Positions 1 to 10,450 are shown, counted from the first letter of the stretch. The stretch: DNA of 53,800 nt from an uncultured Gammaproteobacteria bacterium (GCA_947258785.1 CAMYJT010000010.1:139771-193570); one strand, 5' to 3'. Notes: generated from the letters alone by a model not told the origin. Made by a program: numbers and translations.

Positions 1-1
1 G

Positions 2-724
2 CAACTGCGGGACATTACGACGCGGCTGCGTATTCCCTTCGTGTATAAATCATCGTATGACAAGGCGAATAGAAGCTCATCGAAGTCCTATCGGGGGCCC
101 GGCCTCGACGAAGGATTAGCGGTTCTCGAGAAAGTAAAAGAGCAGCTCGGCGTCAATGTGCTGACCGATGTGCATCGCCCCGGCGACGTTCAGGTCGTGG
201 CTGAAGTTGTGGATGTGTTGCAGACTCCAGCGTTCCTGTGCCGGCAGACCGATCTCATCGAGGCGGTCGCCGCCAGCGGCAAGCCGGTCAACATTAAAAA
301 AGGCCAGTTTCTGTCGCCGCACGAGATGATCAATGTTGTCGACAAGGCGAACCGCGCAGGCGGCCGGGGAAACGTCCTGGTCTGCGAACGAGGAACGAGT
401 TTTGGCTACAATAATTTGGTCGTTGACATGCGGTCCCTTGAAATTCTGCGCGAAACGGGATGCCCGGTCATCTTCGATGCTACGCACTCGGTGCAGATTC
501 CCGGCGGGCTTGGCGACCGTTCGGGTGGTCATCGGCGCTACGTGCCACTGCTGGCCAGGGCGGCCATTGCGGTCGGCGTCGCCGGTATATTCATGGAAAC
601 CCATCCAGATCCAGGTCGCGCGCTGAGCGACGGTGCCACCTCGTGGCCGCTGGACGAACTGGAGGCGCTGCTCGAAACACTCAAGACCTTAGACCAGTTT
701 CTCAAGCAACCGTTGTCGTCGTAG
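2..724 (+). CDS. kdsA: 3-deoxy-8-phosphooctulonate synthase (KdsA), 5' end missing
   Basis: This enzyme condenses phosphoenolpyruvate with arabinose 5-phosphate to give Kdo 8-phosphate, the precursor of the Kdo sugars of the LPS inner core. The reading frame is open from base 2, so the window cuts the gene and the first few dozen residues are missing. The visible part has the family motif [11 protein letters not shown], then [13 protein letters not shown], the PEP-site segment [15 protein letters not shown] and METHPDP. The segment GGLGDRSGG and the serine-aspartate in ALSDGAT resemble the metal-dependent (Aquifex-type) enzymes more than E. coli KdsA, which has Cys-Asp-Gly there. The deciding N-terminal Cys or Asn lies outside the window. 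It is followed 50 bp later by eno, the usual gammaproteobacterial order. Confidence 0.95.
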   Translation, partial: QLRDITTRLRIPFVYKSSYDKANRSSSKSYRGPGLDEGLAVLEKVKEQLGVNVLTDVHRPGDVQVVAEVVDVLQTPAFLCRQTDLIEAVAASGKPVNIKKGQFLSPHEMINVVDKANRAGGRGNVLVCERGTSFGYNNLVVDMRSLEILRETGCPVIFDATHSVQIPGGLGDRSGGHRRYVPLLARAAIAVGVAGIFMETHPDPGRALSDGATSWPLDELEALLETLKTLDQFLKQPLSS

Positions 725-762
725 AGCAACGTCAATTGACCAACACAATCTCGATACTATAA

Positions 763-2067
<1,305 letters not shown>

Positions 2068-2145
2068 CAATCGGATCAGGTGCCGGCCCGGCGTTTGCCG
2101 GATGAGGCCTGGTCCCGCTGTGGGTCGAAGCGGCGGGAAAGCGAC

Positions 2146-2151
2146 TATAAT
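2146..2151 (+). promoter_or_regulatory. Possible -10 element (TATAAT) ahead of ftsB
   Basis: A perfect TATAAT lies 28 bp upstream of the ftsB start codon in the eno-ftsB gap. The matching -35 region is poor (GTCGAA-like near 2124), so this may be a weak secondary promoter or chance. ftsB could equally be read through from eno. Confidence 0.3.
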
Positions 2152-2178
2152 AGTCAATCCGGCAACATTGGCGATCGG

Positions 2179-2475
2179 ATGAAAATAATCGCATCTGCGT
2201 TGACGATCCTGGCAATCTACCTGCTCTACACGCTCTGGTTGGGCGACCACGGCGTGCTCCGCTTATGGAATATGCAGGACACCCAGGAACTGCAGAGCCA
2301 AGAGAACGTGGCGCTGCAGGAGCGAAACCGCACACTGCATGCCGAAGTGGTAGATCTCAAAAAAGGTACCGAGGCGGTCGAAGAGCGCGCCCGCTCGGAA
2401 CTCGGCATGATAAAAAAAGGCGAGAAGTTCTATCAGGTCATCGAGCCAAACGACGGGGGTTCGCGAGCGCCGTGA
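2179..2475 (+). CDS. ftsB: Cell division protein FtsB
   Basis: FtsB is a small bitopic inner-membrane protein that forms the FtsQLB subcomplex of the divisome. The 98-residue product has a short cytoplasmic start (MK), one membrane helix at about residues 3-21 (IIASALTILAIYLLYTLWLG), and a periplasmic coiled coil from about 30 to 70 rich in Glu, Gln and Leu. It ends with the conserved segment RARSELGMIKKGEKFY. An in-frame upstream extension to 2080 is open but reads as non-membrane sequence unlike FtsB, so the ATG at 2179 is chosen. In many relatives ispD follows; here the next gene is ygfZ on the opposite strand. Confidence 0.93.
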   Translation: MKIIASALTILAIYLLYTLWLGDHGVLRLWNMQDTQELQSQENVALQERNRTLHAEVVDLKKGTEAVEERARSELGMIKKGEKFYQVIEPNDGGSRAP

Positions 2476-2486
2476 CGGGACCCGAT

Positions 2487-3536
2487 CTACTGGTCATCCG
2501 ACGGCACAGGGTAGGGTAGGGGTTCGAAGCGTAACAACGGGCCGTCCGGCGAGTTTAGGTGGACGTCGTTGTTACGGTAGCTGGTGAGCCGCAGTACGGC
2601 GAGAAGATCGAATCTCTCGGGCGCCTGCGGTTGCGCATCGACCACCGTTCCAGCGCTCTGTTCCCCGTGATCCGGCGCATAGAGCTTGTCCCCCGGCTCT
2701 GGCGGCGTCGCAGTGTTGACGTGGGCGAGAACCATACGTTGTTTGAGTTTACCCCGATAGCGCGTGCGCGCCACAATTTCCTGGCCCGGGTAGCAACCCT
2801 TGTCAAAGCTGATGCCGCCCAACAGATCGAGGTTGGCCATTTGCGGAATGAACATCGCCGCGGTCTGGGGCACAATCTGGGGCAGGCCGGCGCGTATATC
2901 CACCCAGGACCAGGCCCAGGAACCAACCAGCGGACCGCCATCGGCCAGCCGCTCCCAGATCAGCTGCATGCTGTCGATCGGTCCGATCATCTGGTAGCGT
3001 GGCCAGGGCCCGGGCAAACCAAGAGTTGAGACTTCGCCGTTGAGACAGTAGCCGTCTTGCGTATCTGGAAAGATCAATAAGTCCGACAGCGACTCCACGA
3101 CCGGGTCGCCGCAGATCCCCAGTCCAACCAGTTCGCTCGCCGGTTCCAGCACCACCTTCGCACGCAGCACGTAGCGCGCCAGACGATCGCGAATCTCGGT
3201 GACCAGCGATGCCGGCAGTTGCAGTAGGAAACCCGTTTCGACCCGCATGACCCGTGAGATGCACAACATCCGCCCCTTGGGATCACAGTAGGCGTTCAAT
3301 TGACTGTGGTTTGCATCGAGTGCGGCCAGATCGTTGCTGAACTGTGACTGCAGAAATGACTCGACATCGCTGCCGGTGGCTCGGATCCAAGCCAGGTTCG
3401 AGAGATCACAGAAAAAACTGCCGCTAGCAATTTGATTTAAAACGTCTCTCTGAGCATTGAGGCCTGCGAGCTGACGGTCGTCCCCCTGCGCGGCGTGGCG
3501 GCCCAGGTTGTTGAACCAGGGTGTCTTCACGGTCAT
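2487..3536 (-). CDS. ygfZ: Folate-binding protein YgfZ (tRNA-modifying / Fe-S repair GcvT-like)
   Basis: YgfZ is a tetrahydrofolate-binding GcvT-like protein needed for full activity of certain Fe-S enzymes and for some tRNA thiolation in E. coli. The 349-residue product has the family hallmark KGCYPGQEIVAR, whose cysteine is essential in E. coli YgfZ, followed by TRYRGKLKQR. The frame stays open upstream to 3668 (44 more codons), but homologues begin near MTVKTPWFNN, so the ATG at 3534-3536 is used. It faces the sdhCDAB-sdhE operon divergently. The pairing of ygfZ opposite sdhE is known from enterics and fits a shared role in Fe-S and flavin enzyme maturation. Confidence 0.92.
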   Translation of the reverse strand: MTVKTPWFNNLGRHAAQGDDRQLAGLNAQRDVLNQIASGSFFCDLSNLAWIRATGSDVESFLQSQFSNDLAALDANHSQLNAYCDPKGRMLCISRVMRVETGFLLQLPASLVTEIRDRLARYVLRAKVVLEPASELVGLGICGDPVVESLSDLLIFPDTQDGYCLNGEVSTLGLPGPWPRYQMIGPIDSMQLIWERLADGGPLVGSWAWSWVDIRAGLPQIVPQTAAMFIPQMANLDLLGGISFDKGCYPGQEIVARTRYRGKLKQRMVLAHVNTATPPEPGDKLYAPDHGEQSAGTVVDAQPQAPERFDLLAVLRLTSYRNNDVHLNSPDGPLLRFEPLPYPVPSDDQ

Positions 3537-3913
3537 GACACGAAGCCATCCGCCGGATGTCTGCGGCTGCCCGTGCGCGCCAATGTGCTTGCGGAGACCG
3601 GGCGCTTTGGTAGAGAATACCCCCTTACTGCACTGCACAAAAACCGCATCACGTGACCCGCCGACCAAGTCGTCGACCGCCGCCGCGCACAGCGCCGAAA
3701 CGCACAGACAAGGCCCCGCGGCGACCCACGGTCAAAGAGCTCGGCGGGCCCACTGGTCCGGAACCCACCCGATATGGCGACTGGGAACGCAAAGGACGCT
3801 GCATCGATTTTTGAGTCTATGTCGCGCTGTTTCACTCGAAATTCGCTTTCCTGCACTGTCGTGTTGTGGTAGATAACTTATATGCTCATGGAATCCACTA
3901 ATAACAACTGTTC
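3537..3913. other. Divergent intergenic region between ygfZ and sdhC
   Basis: This 377 bp stretch must hold the start sites for both ygfZ (leftward) and the sdh operon (rightward). The last 60 bp before sdhC are AT-rich and include TATGCT at 3881-3886 as a possible -10, but I see no convincing -35. An open frame on the minus strand here (3533-3856) has no recognisable domain and looks fortuitous. No RNA gene or repeat was seen. Confidence 0.4.
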
Positions 3914-4312
3914 ATGACCACGAACAACCGGCCCCTGTCCCCGCACTTGCAAGTCTACCGGCTCCCGCTGCCGGCATTGTTGTCAATCACGCACCGGGCC
4001 AGCGGCGTCTTCTTGGCGATCGGTACCTTGGCGTTAGTGTATTGGGTCTTGGCCATCGCCAGCGGCGCCGAAGAGTTCCAGGGGGTGCAGGAGCGTTTCG
4101 GATCCATAACCGGCCGAGGACTGCTCTTTTTGTGGACCGGCGCGTTATTTTATCACCTATGTAACGGCGTCCGGCACTTGTTTTGGGATATAGGCAGTGG
4201 ATTTGAAATAACTACCGTCTACAGATCCGGCTGGACCGTAATGGTGGTGGCCGTGGCGCTCACGCTGCTTAGCTGGTTGGCCGCGTACGCCATGCGTGGA
4301 GGTGGCGCTTGA
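3914..4312 (+). CDS. sdhC: Succinate dehydrogenase cytochrome b556 subunit (SdhC)
   Basis: SdhC is one of two membrane anchors of respiratory complex II; it helps bind ubiquinone and haem b. The 132-residue protein opens MTTNNRPLSPHLQVY, followed by the conserved HRASG of helix I. It has three membrane helices at about residues 28-50, 70-88 and 104-126. The haem-ligand segment reads HLCNGVRHLFWD near residue 82. It is the first gene of the sdhCDAB-sdhE-ygfX series, and its TGA overlaps the sdhD start. Confidence 0.96.
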   Translation: MTTNNRPLSPHLQVYRLPLPALLSITHRASGVFLAIGTLALVYWVLAIASGAEEFQGVQERFGSITGRGLLFLWTGALFYHLCNGVRHLFWDIGSGFEITTVYRSGWTVMVVAVALTLLSWLAAYAMRGGGA

Positions 4313-4692
4313 GTTTGCGCAGCCCCCTGGCGAAAGCGGTGGGGTGGGGGTCAGCGAAAGAGGGGGCGGCTCACTGGTGGTGGCAACGTATTACCGCGGT
4401 AGCGCTCGTACCCTTGAGCGTATGGTTCGTATTTTCGATAGTGCCTTTAGCCGGCGCCGACCACGCCACCGTCGTGGCCTGGATGCAATCGCCTTTGGTG
4501 GCGTCTCTGCTGATCCTGTTTATCGTGCTGGTGCTTCATCACAACCAGTTGGGTATGCAAGTGGTATTTGAAGATTATATCCACACAGAGTGGTTGAAAT
4601 TGACCTGTCTAATTCTTTTAAAGTTCGCCACAGTCCTGATCGGTCTCATCGGAACATTGTCGATATTGAAGGTAGCGTTAGGAGGACGTTAA
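4309..4692 (+). CDS. sdhD: Succinate dehydrogenase membrane anchor subunit (SdhD)
   Basis: SdhD is the second hydrophobic anchor of complex II. The 127-residue product has three predicted helices (about 31-50, 58-78 and 97-119). The haem and quinone region reads LHHNQLGMQVVFEDYIH, closer to the alphaproteobacterial and mitochondrial pattern than to E. coli SdhD. The start is a TTG at 4309 overlapping the sdhC stop (TTGA), with a second TTG at 4315 as the alternative; no ATG fits. The stop abuts the sdhA GTG directly. Confidence 0.93.
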   Translation: MSLRSPLAKAVGWGSAKEGAAHWWWQRITAVALVPLSVWFVFSIVPLAGADHATVVAWMQSPLVASLLILFIVLVLHHNQLGMQVVFEDYIHTEWLKLTCLILLKFATVLIGLIGTLSILKVALGGR

Positions 4693-6483
4693 GTGGTGAG
4701 CAAGTCGTATTCGATCATTGACCACACCTATGACGTCGTAATTGTCGGCGCTGGAGGTGCGGGACTGCGCGCCACCTTTGGTATGGCGGCGGCCGGTCTT
4801 TCCACCGCCTGCGTCACCAAAGTGTTTCCGACTCGAAGCCATACCGTAGCGGCGCAGGGTGGTATGAGCGCGGCACTCGGCAACATGGGAGAGGACGACT
4901 GGCGCTGGCACATGTACGACACCGTAAAAGGTTCTGACTGGCTGGGCGACCAGGACGCCATCGAGTATATGTGCCGGGAGGCGCCCGCGGCGGTCATTGA
5001 ACTCGAACATTACGGTGTACCGTTTTCGCGGACCGAAGATGGAAGAATTTACCAGCGGGCGTTCGGCGGCATGACGACACATTATGGTCGCGGACAGGCG
5101 CTGCGAACCTGCGCCGCCGCAGATCGAACCGGTCACGCAATACTGCACACCCTGTACCAGCAGTCTCTCAAGCACCGCGCCACTTTCTACATTGAGTATT
5201 TTGCACTGGACCTGATTGTTGAGGACGGAGAATGCCGCGGTATCATGGCGTGGTGCCTCGAGGACGGCACACTGCATCGATTCCGCGCTAAACTCGTTGT
5301 GCTGGCCACCGGTGGATACGGACGCGCTTATTTCTCATGTACCTCGGCGCATACCTGCACCGGAGACGGCAACGCTATGGTACTGCGGGCCGGCCTGCCT
5401 CTTCAGGACATGGAGTTCGTTCAATTCCACCCTACGGGGATCTATGGATCCGGATGTCTGATCACCGAGGGCGCCCGCGGTGAAGGCGGGTACTTGACCA
5501 ACTCCGAGGGTGAGCGGTTCATGGAAAGGTACGCCCCAAATGCCAAGGACCTGGCCTCCCGCGATGTGGTATCGCGATCGATGACTGTTGAGATACGCGA
5601 AGGCCGCGGTGTGGGGCCAGACCAGGACCACATTTATCTGCATCTGGAGCATCTTGGCCCCGACCTGCTGGCCGAACGGCTGCCTGGAATTTCAGAAACC
5701 GCCAAGATCTTTGCCGGCATCGATGTCGCCAAGCAGCCGATCCCGGTGCTGCCTACTGTTCACTACAACATGGGCGGCATCCCGACCAACTACCTTGGCG
5801 AGGTTGTCACCGTGCGGGACGGCAATAGCGACTACGTGGTCCCGGGCTTGATGGCGATCGGCGAGGCGGCCTGTGTGTCCGTCCACGGTGCTAACCGGCT
5901 CGGCTCTAATTCGCTGCTCGACTTGATCGTTTTCGGGCGCGCTGCGGCTCATCGTGCGGTGGAGTTGATTGATCCTGAAGAGTCGCTACGGCCGTTCACG
6001 AAAAACGCCGGAGAATTTGTCATCGACCGACTGGACAAGATTCGGTTTGCCGCCGGCTCGCTGCCGACTTCGGATATTCGTTTGGATTTGCAGAAGGCCA
6101 TGCAGAGCAACTGTGCAGTTTTTCGTACCGGTGAAGTCTTGACGGAAGGAATGAGTCAGTTGGCGGAAATCTGGAAGTCAATCGGTGATGTCAAAGTCGT
6201 CGATCGATCGATGATCTGGAATACGGATTTGGTTGAAACCCTCGAATTGGACAACCTTGTCCGGCAGGCGCTGGTTACCATTTATTCCGCGAACAATCGC
6301 AAAGAGAGCCGCGGCGGGCATGCGCGTGAAGATTATCCTGAACGGGATGACAAAAACTGGATGAAGCACACGCTGGCATGGCTGAGTGAAACTGGTGACA
6401 CACAGATCGACTACCGACCGGTGCATGATCATACGCTGACCGACGAGGTCGAAGCCATCCCTCCCAAGGCACGGGTATATTGA
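4693..6483 (+). CDS. sdhA: Succinate dehydrogenase flavoprotein subunit (SdhA)
   Basis: SdhA is the catalytic subunit of complex II; it oxidises succinate to fumarate with covalently bound FAD on the cytoplasmic face. The 596-residue length is typical. Visible features are the dinucleotide fold [16 protein letters not shown], the FAD-attachment histidine in [17 protein letters not shown], the substrate loop [20 protein letters not shown], and the active-site region [15 protein letters not shown]. The C-terminal helical domain ends RVY. The GTG start at 4693 follows a strong GGAGG at 4681-4685 and adjoins the sdhD stop. Flavin attachment probably depends on SdhE, encoded two genes downstream. 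Confidence 0.98.
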   Translation: MVSKSYSIIDHTYDVVIVGAGGAGLRATFGMAAAGLSTACVTKVFPTRSHTVAAQGGMSAALGNMGEDDWRWHMYDTVKGSDWLGDQDAIEYMCREAPAAVIELEHYGVPFSRTEDGRIYQRAFGGMTTHYGRGQALRTCAAADRTGHAILHTLYQQSLKHRATFYIEYFALDLIVEDGECRGIMAWCLEDGTLHRFRAKLVVLATGGYGRAYFSCTSAHTCTGDGNAMVLRAGLPLQDMEFVQFHPTGIYGSGCLITEGARGEGGYLTNSEGERFMERYAPNAKDLASRDVVSRSMTVEIREGRGVGPDQDHIYLHLEHLGPDLLAERLPGISETAKIFAGIDVAKQPIPVLPTVHYNMGGIPTNYLGEVVTVRDGNSDYVVPGLMAIGEAACVSVHGANRLGSNSLLDLIVFGRAAAHRAVELIDPEESLRPFTKNAGEFVIDRLDKIRFAAGSLPTSDIRLDLQKAMQSNCAVFRTGEVLTEGMSQLAEIWKSIGDVKVVDRSMIWNTDLVETLELDNLVRQALVTIYSANNRKESRGGHAREDYPERDDKNWMKHTLAWLSETGDTQIDYRPVHDHTLTDEVEAIPPKARVY

Positions 6484-6508
6484 GGCTAACTCAACGGACC
6501 GTACGCTC

Positions 6509-7288
6509 ATGGTTGAATTTACGTTACCGGCGAATTCAAAAATCACACCGGGCAAACATCACCCGGTAACGACCGGCGCCACCAACACACGCCGATTCAA
6601 GGTGTACCGATGGGACCCGGACAGCGGGCAAACTCCCCGTACCGACACCTACGACTTGGACATGGACCGTTGCGGGCCGATGGTTCTCGACGCCCTGATC
6701 AAACTCAAGAGCGAGGTTGACCCGGCTTTAACCTTTCGGCGCTCGTGCCGAGAGGGCATCTGTGGATCCTGCGCCATGAACATTGACGGCGCGAACACCC
6801 TGGCGTGCACGAAACCCATTGAGGACATTAAAGGCGTAATTAAAATCTATCCATTGCCACACATGGCGGTGGTCAAGGATTTAGTTCCCGATCTGACTCA
6901 CTTTTATGCTCAGTATGCATCGATCAAACCCTGGCTGCAGGCGGCGACACCTGCGCCCCCGGACAGTGAAAGACTACAATCCAAACAAGAAAGATCCCGC
7001 CTCGATGGCTTGTACGAATGTATACTTTGCGCCTGTTGCTCGACCAGTTGTCCCAGTTACTGGTGGAATCCAGACCGATATCTGGGCCCGGCCGCGTTGT
7101 TACAGGCATACCGTTGGATCGTCGACAGCCGCGATGAGGCCACCGGAGACCGTCTCGACGAACTGGAAGACCCCTTTCGCCTCTATCGTTGCCACACCAT
7201 CATGAACTGCACCATGACCTGTCCCAAGAGTCTCAACCCCGGCAAGGCGATCGCCGAGATCAAGAAATTGATCTTCGCACGTCGTTAG
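6509..7288 (+). CDS. sdhB: Succinate dehydrogenase iron-sulfur subunit (SdhB)
   Basis: SdhB carries electrons from the flavin to ubiquinone through three Fe-S clusters. The 259-residue protein has the [2Fe-2S] motif [14 protein letters not shown] near residue 90 with a further Cys in NTLAC, and the [4Fe-4S] and [3Fe-4S] ligands in [17 protein letters not shown] and [17 protein letters not shown]. It is about 20 residues longer at the N terminus than E. coli SdhB, which resembles alphaproteobacterial and mitochondrial forms and agrees with the SdhD pattern. The gene starts 25 bp after sdhA and belongs to the same operon. Confidence 0.97.
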   Translation: MVEFTLPANSKITPGKHHPVTTGATNTRRFKVYRWDPDSGQTPRTDTYDLDMDRCGPMVLDALIKLKSEVDPALTFRRSCREGICGSCAMNIDGANTLACTKPIEDIKGVIKIYPLPHMAVVKDLVPDLTHFYAQYASIKPWLQAATPAPPDSERLQSKQERSRLDGLYECILCACCSTSCPSYWWNPDRYLGPAALLQAYRWIVDSRDEATGDRLDELEDPFRLYRCHTIMNCTMTCPKSLNPGKAIAEIKKLIFARR

Positions 7289-7350
7289 TCCAGCCCACCG
7301 GACTCGGGAGATCGCATTCATCAGAAGGTCAAGGCACTGGTGGCGGAGCG

Positions 7351-7605
7351 ATGATTGATGCAAGATTGAGATGGCGGTGTCGGCGTGGGATGCGCGAATT
7401 GGATGTGGCGTTACAGTGTTTTTTGGAAGCCGACTACGATCACCTCGACACGGATGAGCGGCAGACGTTTGCCCGGCTCCTGGACGCCCAGGATCCGGTA
7501 TTGCTGGACTGGCTCTATGGTCGGGGAGTACCACAAGACCCGGGGATAGCAGAACTTGTCGAACGGATTCGAAGCGCCGCTGCAAATTCGACTACGGCCC
7601 GATAG
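7351..7605 (+). CDS. sdhE: FAD assembly factor SdhE (YgfY / Sdh5 family)
   Basis: SdhE is a small soluble protein that promotes covalent FAD attachment to SdhA. The 84-residue product contains the signature RRGMRELD (the RGxxE motif that contacts the flavoprotein) at residues 10-17, followed by the helical bundle pattern DLDTDER-like (DHLDTDERQTF) and LLDWLYGRG. The ATG at 7351 follows GGAG with good spacing; the frame upstream of it is unrelated. It sits 62 bp after sdhB, so maturation factor and target are encoded together here. Its last 50 bp overlap the start of ygfX. Confidence 0.93.
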   Translation: MIDARLRWRCRRGMRELDVALQCFLEADYDHLDTDERQTFARLLDAQDPVLLDWLYGRGVPQDPGIAELVERIRSAAANSTTAR

Positions 7606-7996
7606 GACTATCGCCGCGGCCATTGGCGGATCGCATGTGCTCACCGCAGCGGTAAGTCTCTCAATCGATCTCCCGTTTTGGTTGTTGATGTTGATTTGCT
7701 TGTTCATCGGTATGAACTGGCGGTATTGTCTGGCCATGTATGCATACCGGTCGCATCCCCGGGCGGTGATCGCCTTGACCCGCGAGATCGGCGGCAGTTG
7801 GACCTTGCACAGCCGTCGCCAAACCTGGCGAAACTTAAGGGTGAGTGCCATTTGGCTGTCGGGGCGCAGTGTTGTGATGCGTTTTCGTGACGGCGGGTTC
7901 GGCGGCTGGTCCGTCCTGCTGACTCCGCAATCGGTGGCGGAACCTGTACTCCGCCAACTGCGCTCACGGCTGTCCGCCGGTCCCGCCAATGACTGA
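7556..7996 (+). CDS. ygfX: YgfX-family small membrane protein (CptA-like)
   Basis: The 146-residue product matches the YgfX pattern: a short start with LQIRLRPDRTIAA, a hydrophobic hairpin of two helices at about residues 28-58, then a basic soluble part with AIWLSGRSVVMRF. E. coli YgfX (CptA) is encoded beside SdhE and has been reported as a membrane partner or toxin-like protein; its role here is not shown by the sequence. A TAG at 7547 limits the frame, so the TTG at 7556 is the only sensible start. It overlaps sdhE by 50 bp, implying coupled translation, and converges on nadB. Confidence 0.75.
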   Translation: MSNGFEAPLQIRLRPDRTIAAAIGGSHVLTAAVSLSIDLPFWLLMLICLFIGMNWRYCLAMYAYRSHPRAVIALTREIGGSWTLHSRRQTWRNLRVSAIWLSGRSVVMRFRDGGFGGWSVLLTPQSVAEPVLRQLRSRLSAGPAND

Positions 7997-8005
7997 TCCA
8001 GCGAC

Positions 8006-9643
8006 TCACCAGGTCGGTGCCGGACAGTGTCCGCTGAAATTACCTGGTATTAATACCGTATCTCTTGGATTGGGTGATTCGTTCGGGAAATCGAGCATGT
8101 AATGCAATCCGCGGCTTTCCTGTCGGCGTAATGCCGACAGCACGATAAGCTCGGCCACACATACCAAATTCCGCAGTTCCAATAAATCATTACCAACCCG
8201 GAAGTTGCTGTAGAAATCACGGATTTCCTCTTGCAGCAACCCAATTCGCCGTTGTGCGCGTTTTAGACGCTTGGTCGTGCGGACAATTCCAACATAGTCC
8301 CACATGAATCGCCGCAACTCATCCCAATTATGGGAAACTACGACCTGCTCATCGGGGTCCGTGACCTGGCTCTCATCCCATGAAGGAAGTTCTGCACGTG
8401 TCGACCGTGATGCAGCTAATCTGGTAATAATGTCCTCACTGGCTGATTCGGCGAGCACCAAGCATTCGAGTAAAGAATTGCTGGCCAGTCGGTTGGCACC
8501 GTGCAAACCGGTAGACGCGGCTTCGCCTATGACATACAAGTCAACCAGGTCGGTGCGCCCCTGTAGATTTGTGAGTACACCACCACAAGTGTAATGAGCC
8601 GCCGGTACAACCGGGATTGGCTCCTTGCTAATGTCGATGTTGAACGCCAGGCAGCGTTCATAAATGTTTGGAAAGTGCTGCCGGATGTATTCAGCCGGTT
8701 TGTCGCTGATATCGAGATAGACACAGTCACATCCGTGCCGTTTCATCTCGTAATCAATGGCGCGGGCAACAATATCGCGAGGTGCGAGTTCGCCACGTGC
8801 ATCGTGTTCTTGCATAAATGTCGAGCCGTCCGGCAGCAGCAGTCGACCTCCCTCACCGCGCACCGCCTCCGAGATCAGAAAGGATTTGGCATGGGGGTGG
8901 TAGAGGCAGGTGGGATGGAACTGGACGAATTCCATATTGGCAATGCGGCAACCGGCACGCCAAGCCATCGCGATGCCGTCACCGGTGGAGGTGTCGGGAT
9001 TGCTCGTATAGAGGTAGGTTTTCGCTGCGCCACCGGTGGCAATGGCGACGACCCGTGCGGCAAGGGGATAGATCCGATTTCGTTTTAAATCAAGGATGTA
9101 CGCGCCCAGACAACGTTCCGGCGCATCGAGTGAAAGCTTGGTCGATGTGATCAGGTCCAAGGCGATGCTGTGCTCCATGACACAGATATCCGGGTGTGAC
9201 CTGGCCTTTGCTTCCAAGGTTGTTTCTACTGCGCGCCCCGTTGCATCCTGGGCATGAACGACACGTCGAAGGGCGTGGCCGCCTTCTCGGGACAGGTGAA
9301 AATCCTCTTGCCCGGCCACCGCACACTGGCGGTCGAATTCGACACCCTGATCGGTCAACCACTGGATGTTTTCGGGACCCCGCCTTACGATGTATTCGAC
9401 GGCCTCCGGACGGCACAGCCCGGCTCCGGCCGCGATTGTGTCTTCGACATGAGATTCGTAGCTGTCCTGCCGACCGATGGCGGCTGCGATGCCGCCTTGA
9501 GCATACAGGCTCGATCCCTCCGTGAGCGTCCCCTTGGCCAGGATCGTGATCCGCCGCCCGTGACCGGACAGTCGAAGCGCAAGGCTCAGGCCGGCCAGCC
9601 CGGTACCGATCACTAGTATATCCACCGGATTCTCGTTATTCAT
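8006..9643 (-). CDS. nadB: L-aspartate oxidase (NadB)
   Basis: NadB oxidises L-aspartate to iminoaspartate with FAD, the first step of de novo NAD synthesis; NadA uses the product. The 545-residue protein belongs to the same flavoprotein family as SdhA. It shows VIGTGLAGLSLALRL at the N terminus, SLYAQGGIAAAIG, FHPTCLYHP, EAVRGEGGRLL, AHYTCGGVLTN and GLHGANRLASNSLLECLV. The C-terminal helical domain contains the RRQESRGLHY motif. It reads opposite to its neighbours and shares a 201 bp divergent region with rpoE. nadA and nadC are not in the window. Confidence 0.97.
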   Translation of the reverse strand: MNNENPVDILVIGTGLAGLSLALRLSGHGRRITILAKGTLTEGSSLYAQGGIAAAIGRQDSYESHVEDTIAAGAGLCRPEAVEYIVRRGPENIQWLTDQGVEFDRQCAVAGQEDFHLSREGGHALRRVVHAQDATGRAVETTLEAKARSHPDICVMEHSIALDLITSTKLSLDAPERCLGAYILDLKRNRIYPLAARVVAIATGGAAKTYLYTSNPDTSTGDGIAMAWRAGCRIANMEFVQFHPTCLYHPHAKSFLISEAVRGEGGRLLLPDGSTFMQEHDARGELAPRDIVARAIDYEMKRHGCDCVYLDISDKPAEYIRQHFPNIYERCLAFNIDISKEPIPVVPAAHYTCGGVLTNLQGRTDLVDLYVIGEAASTGLHGANRLASNSLLECLVLAESASEDIITRLAASRSTRAELPSWDESQVTDPDEQVVVSHNWDELRRFMWDYVGIVRTTKRLKRAQRRIGLLQEEIRDFYSNFRVGNDLLELRNLVCVAELIVLSALRRQESRGLHYMLDFPNESPNPRDTVLIPGNFSGHCPAPTW

Positions 9644-9684
9644 GAGTTATGATTTCGTGCCAAAGAAACACTAGGTTTTCAGGT

Positions 9685-9690
9685 ATTATA
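9685..9690 (-). promoter_or_regulatory. Possible nadB -10 element
   Basis: On the minus strand a perfect TATAAT sits 41 bp upstream of the nadB start, inside the small palindrome GGTATAATACC. The upstream -35 candidate TTGCCC has a spacer of only 14 bp, so the promoter call is tentative. The palindrome could also be an operator. Confidence 0.4.
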
Positions 9691-9778
9691 CCGATCAGGG
9701 CGGAGGGCAAGGGATGTATTGTCCTGCAGCCTGCAAATTAAAAAATTGGAAAACCATAACCAGTGTTGTGATTCCGAT

Positions 9779-9806
9779 AGAACTTTACGCCTCTCGAATT
9801 GTCTCT
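9779..9806 (+). promoter_or_regulatory. Sigma-E-type promoter upstream of rpoE
   Basis: The sequence AGAACTT (9779-9785) is followed, after a 16 bp gap, by TCTCT (9802-9806). The sigma-E consensus is GGAACTT, about 16 bp, then TCTGA or TCTAA. It lies about 38 bp upstream of the rpoE ATG. Autoregulation of rpoE from such a promoter is established in E. coli and Pseudomonas; its activity here is inferred from the match and position. Confidence 0.6.
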
Positions 9807-9844
9807 CTCGGTAGCGCAAATGCGTTCCCGTTCGATCCCGCAGC

Positions 9845-10432
9845 ATGAAATCCGGCCGGGACCGTCAAAGCGTGGATGCATCAATAGTAAAGTTGGTGCA
9901 GCAAGGTGACAAGTTGGCCTTCGATTTGCTGGTTAGGAGGTATCAATTCAAAGTTTCTAATTTGATCTCGCGTTATGTTTATGATCAATCAGAAATTGAG
10001 GACATTGCTCAGGAAGTGTTTGTGAAGGCGTACCGCGCCATTAACGGATTTCGTGGCGAAAGCGCCTTCTATACGTGGTTGTATCGTATTGCCATAAATA
10101 CCGCGAAAAACTATCTGGTGGCGCAAAGCCGCCGGCCACCAAACACCGATATCGAAGCTAGCGATGCCGAGCTGACTGAATCGGGCAGGAACTTGCGCGA
10201 CATCGGGACCCCCGAGTCGGATCTGCTGAGTCGCGAATTAGCAGACAGAATCTCGGAGGCGTTGGAGGAATTGCCCGATGACCTGCGTACCGCACTGACT
10301 TTACGGGAGCTTGAGGGTCTGAGTTATGACGAAATTGCAGCCGCAATGGATTGTCCGATTGGCACGGTTCGGTCAAGAATATTCCGGGCCAGAGAGGCGA
10401 TAGACAAACAGTTGAGACCGCTATTGAAGTAA
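9845..10432 (+). CDS. rpoE: RNA polymerase sigma-E factor (RpoE / AlgU)
   Basis: RpoE is the extracytoplasmic-function sigma factor that directs the envelope-stress response. The 195-residue protein has region 2 (DLLVRRYQFKVSNLISRYV, then DIAQEVFVKAYRAINGFRG and FYTWLYRIAINTAKNYL) and region 4 (ALEELPDDLRTALTLRELEG, YDEIAAAMDCPIGTVRSRI). The ATG at 9845 is the normal family start. It heads the operon rpoE-rseA-rseB-mucD, and is predicted to be held inactive by RseA until the latter is degraded. Confidence 0.97.
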   Translation: MKSGRDRQSVDASIVKLVQQGDKLAFDLLVRRYQFKVSNLISRYVYDQSEIEDIAQEVFVKAYRAINGFRGESAFYTWLYRIAINTAKNYLVAQSRRPPNTDIEASDAELTESGRNLRDIGTPESDLLSRELADRISEALEELPDDLRTALTLRELEGLSYDEIAAAMDCPIGTVRSRIFRAREAIDKQLRPLLK

Positions 10433-10450
10433 GCGAATTGGTTACAGCAC

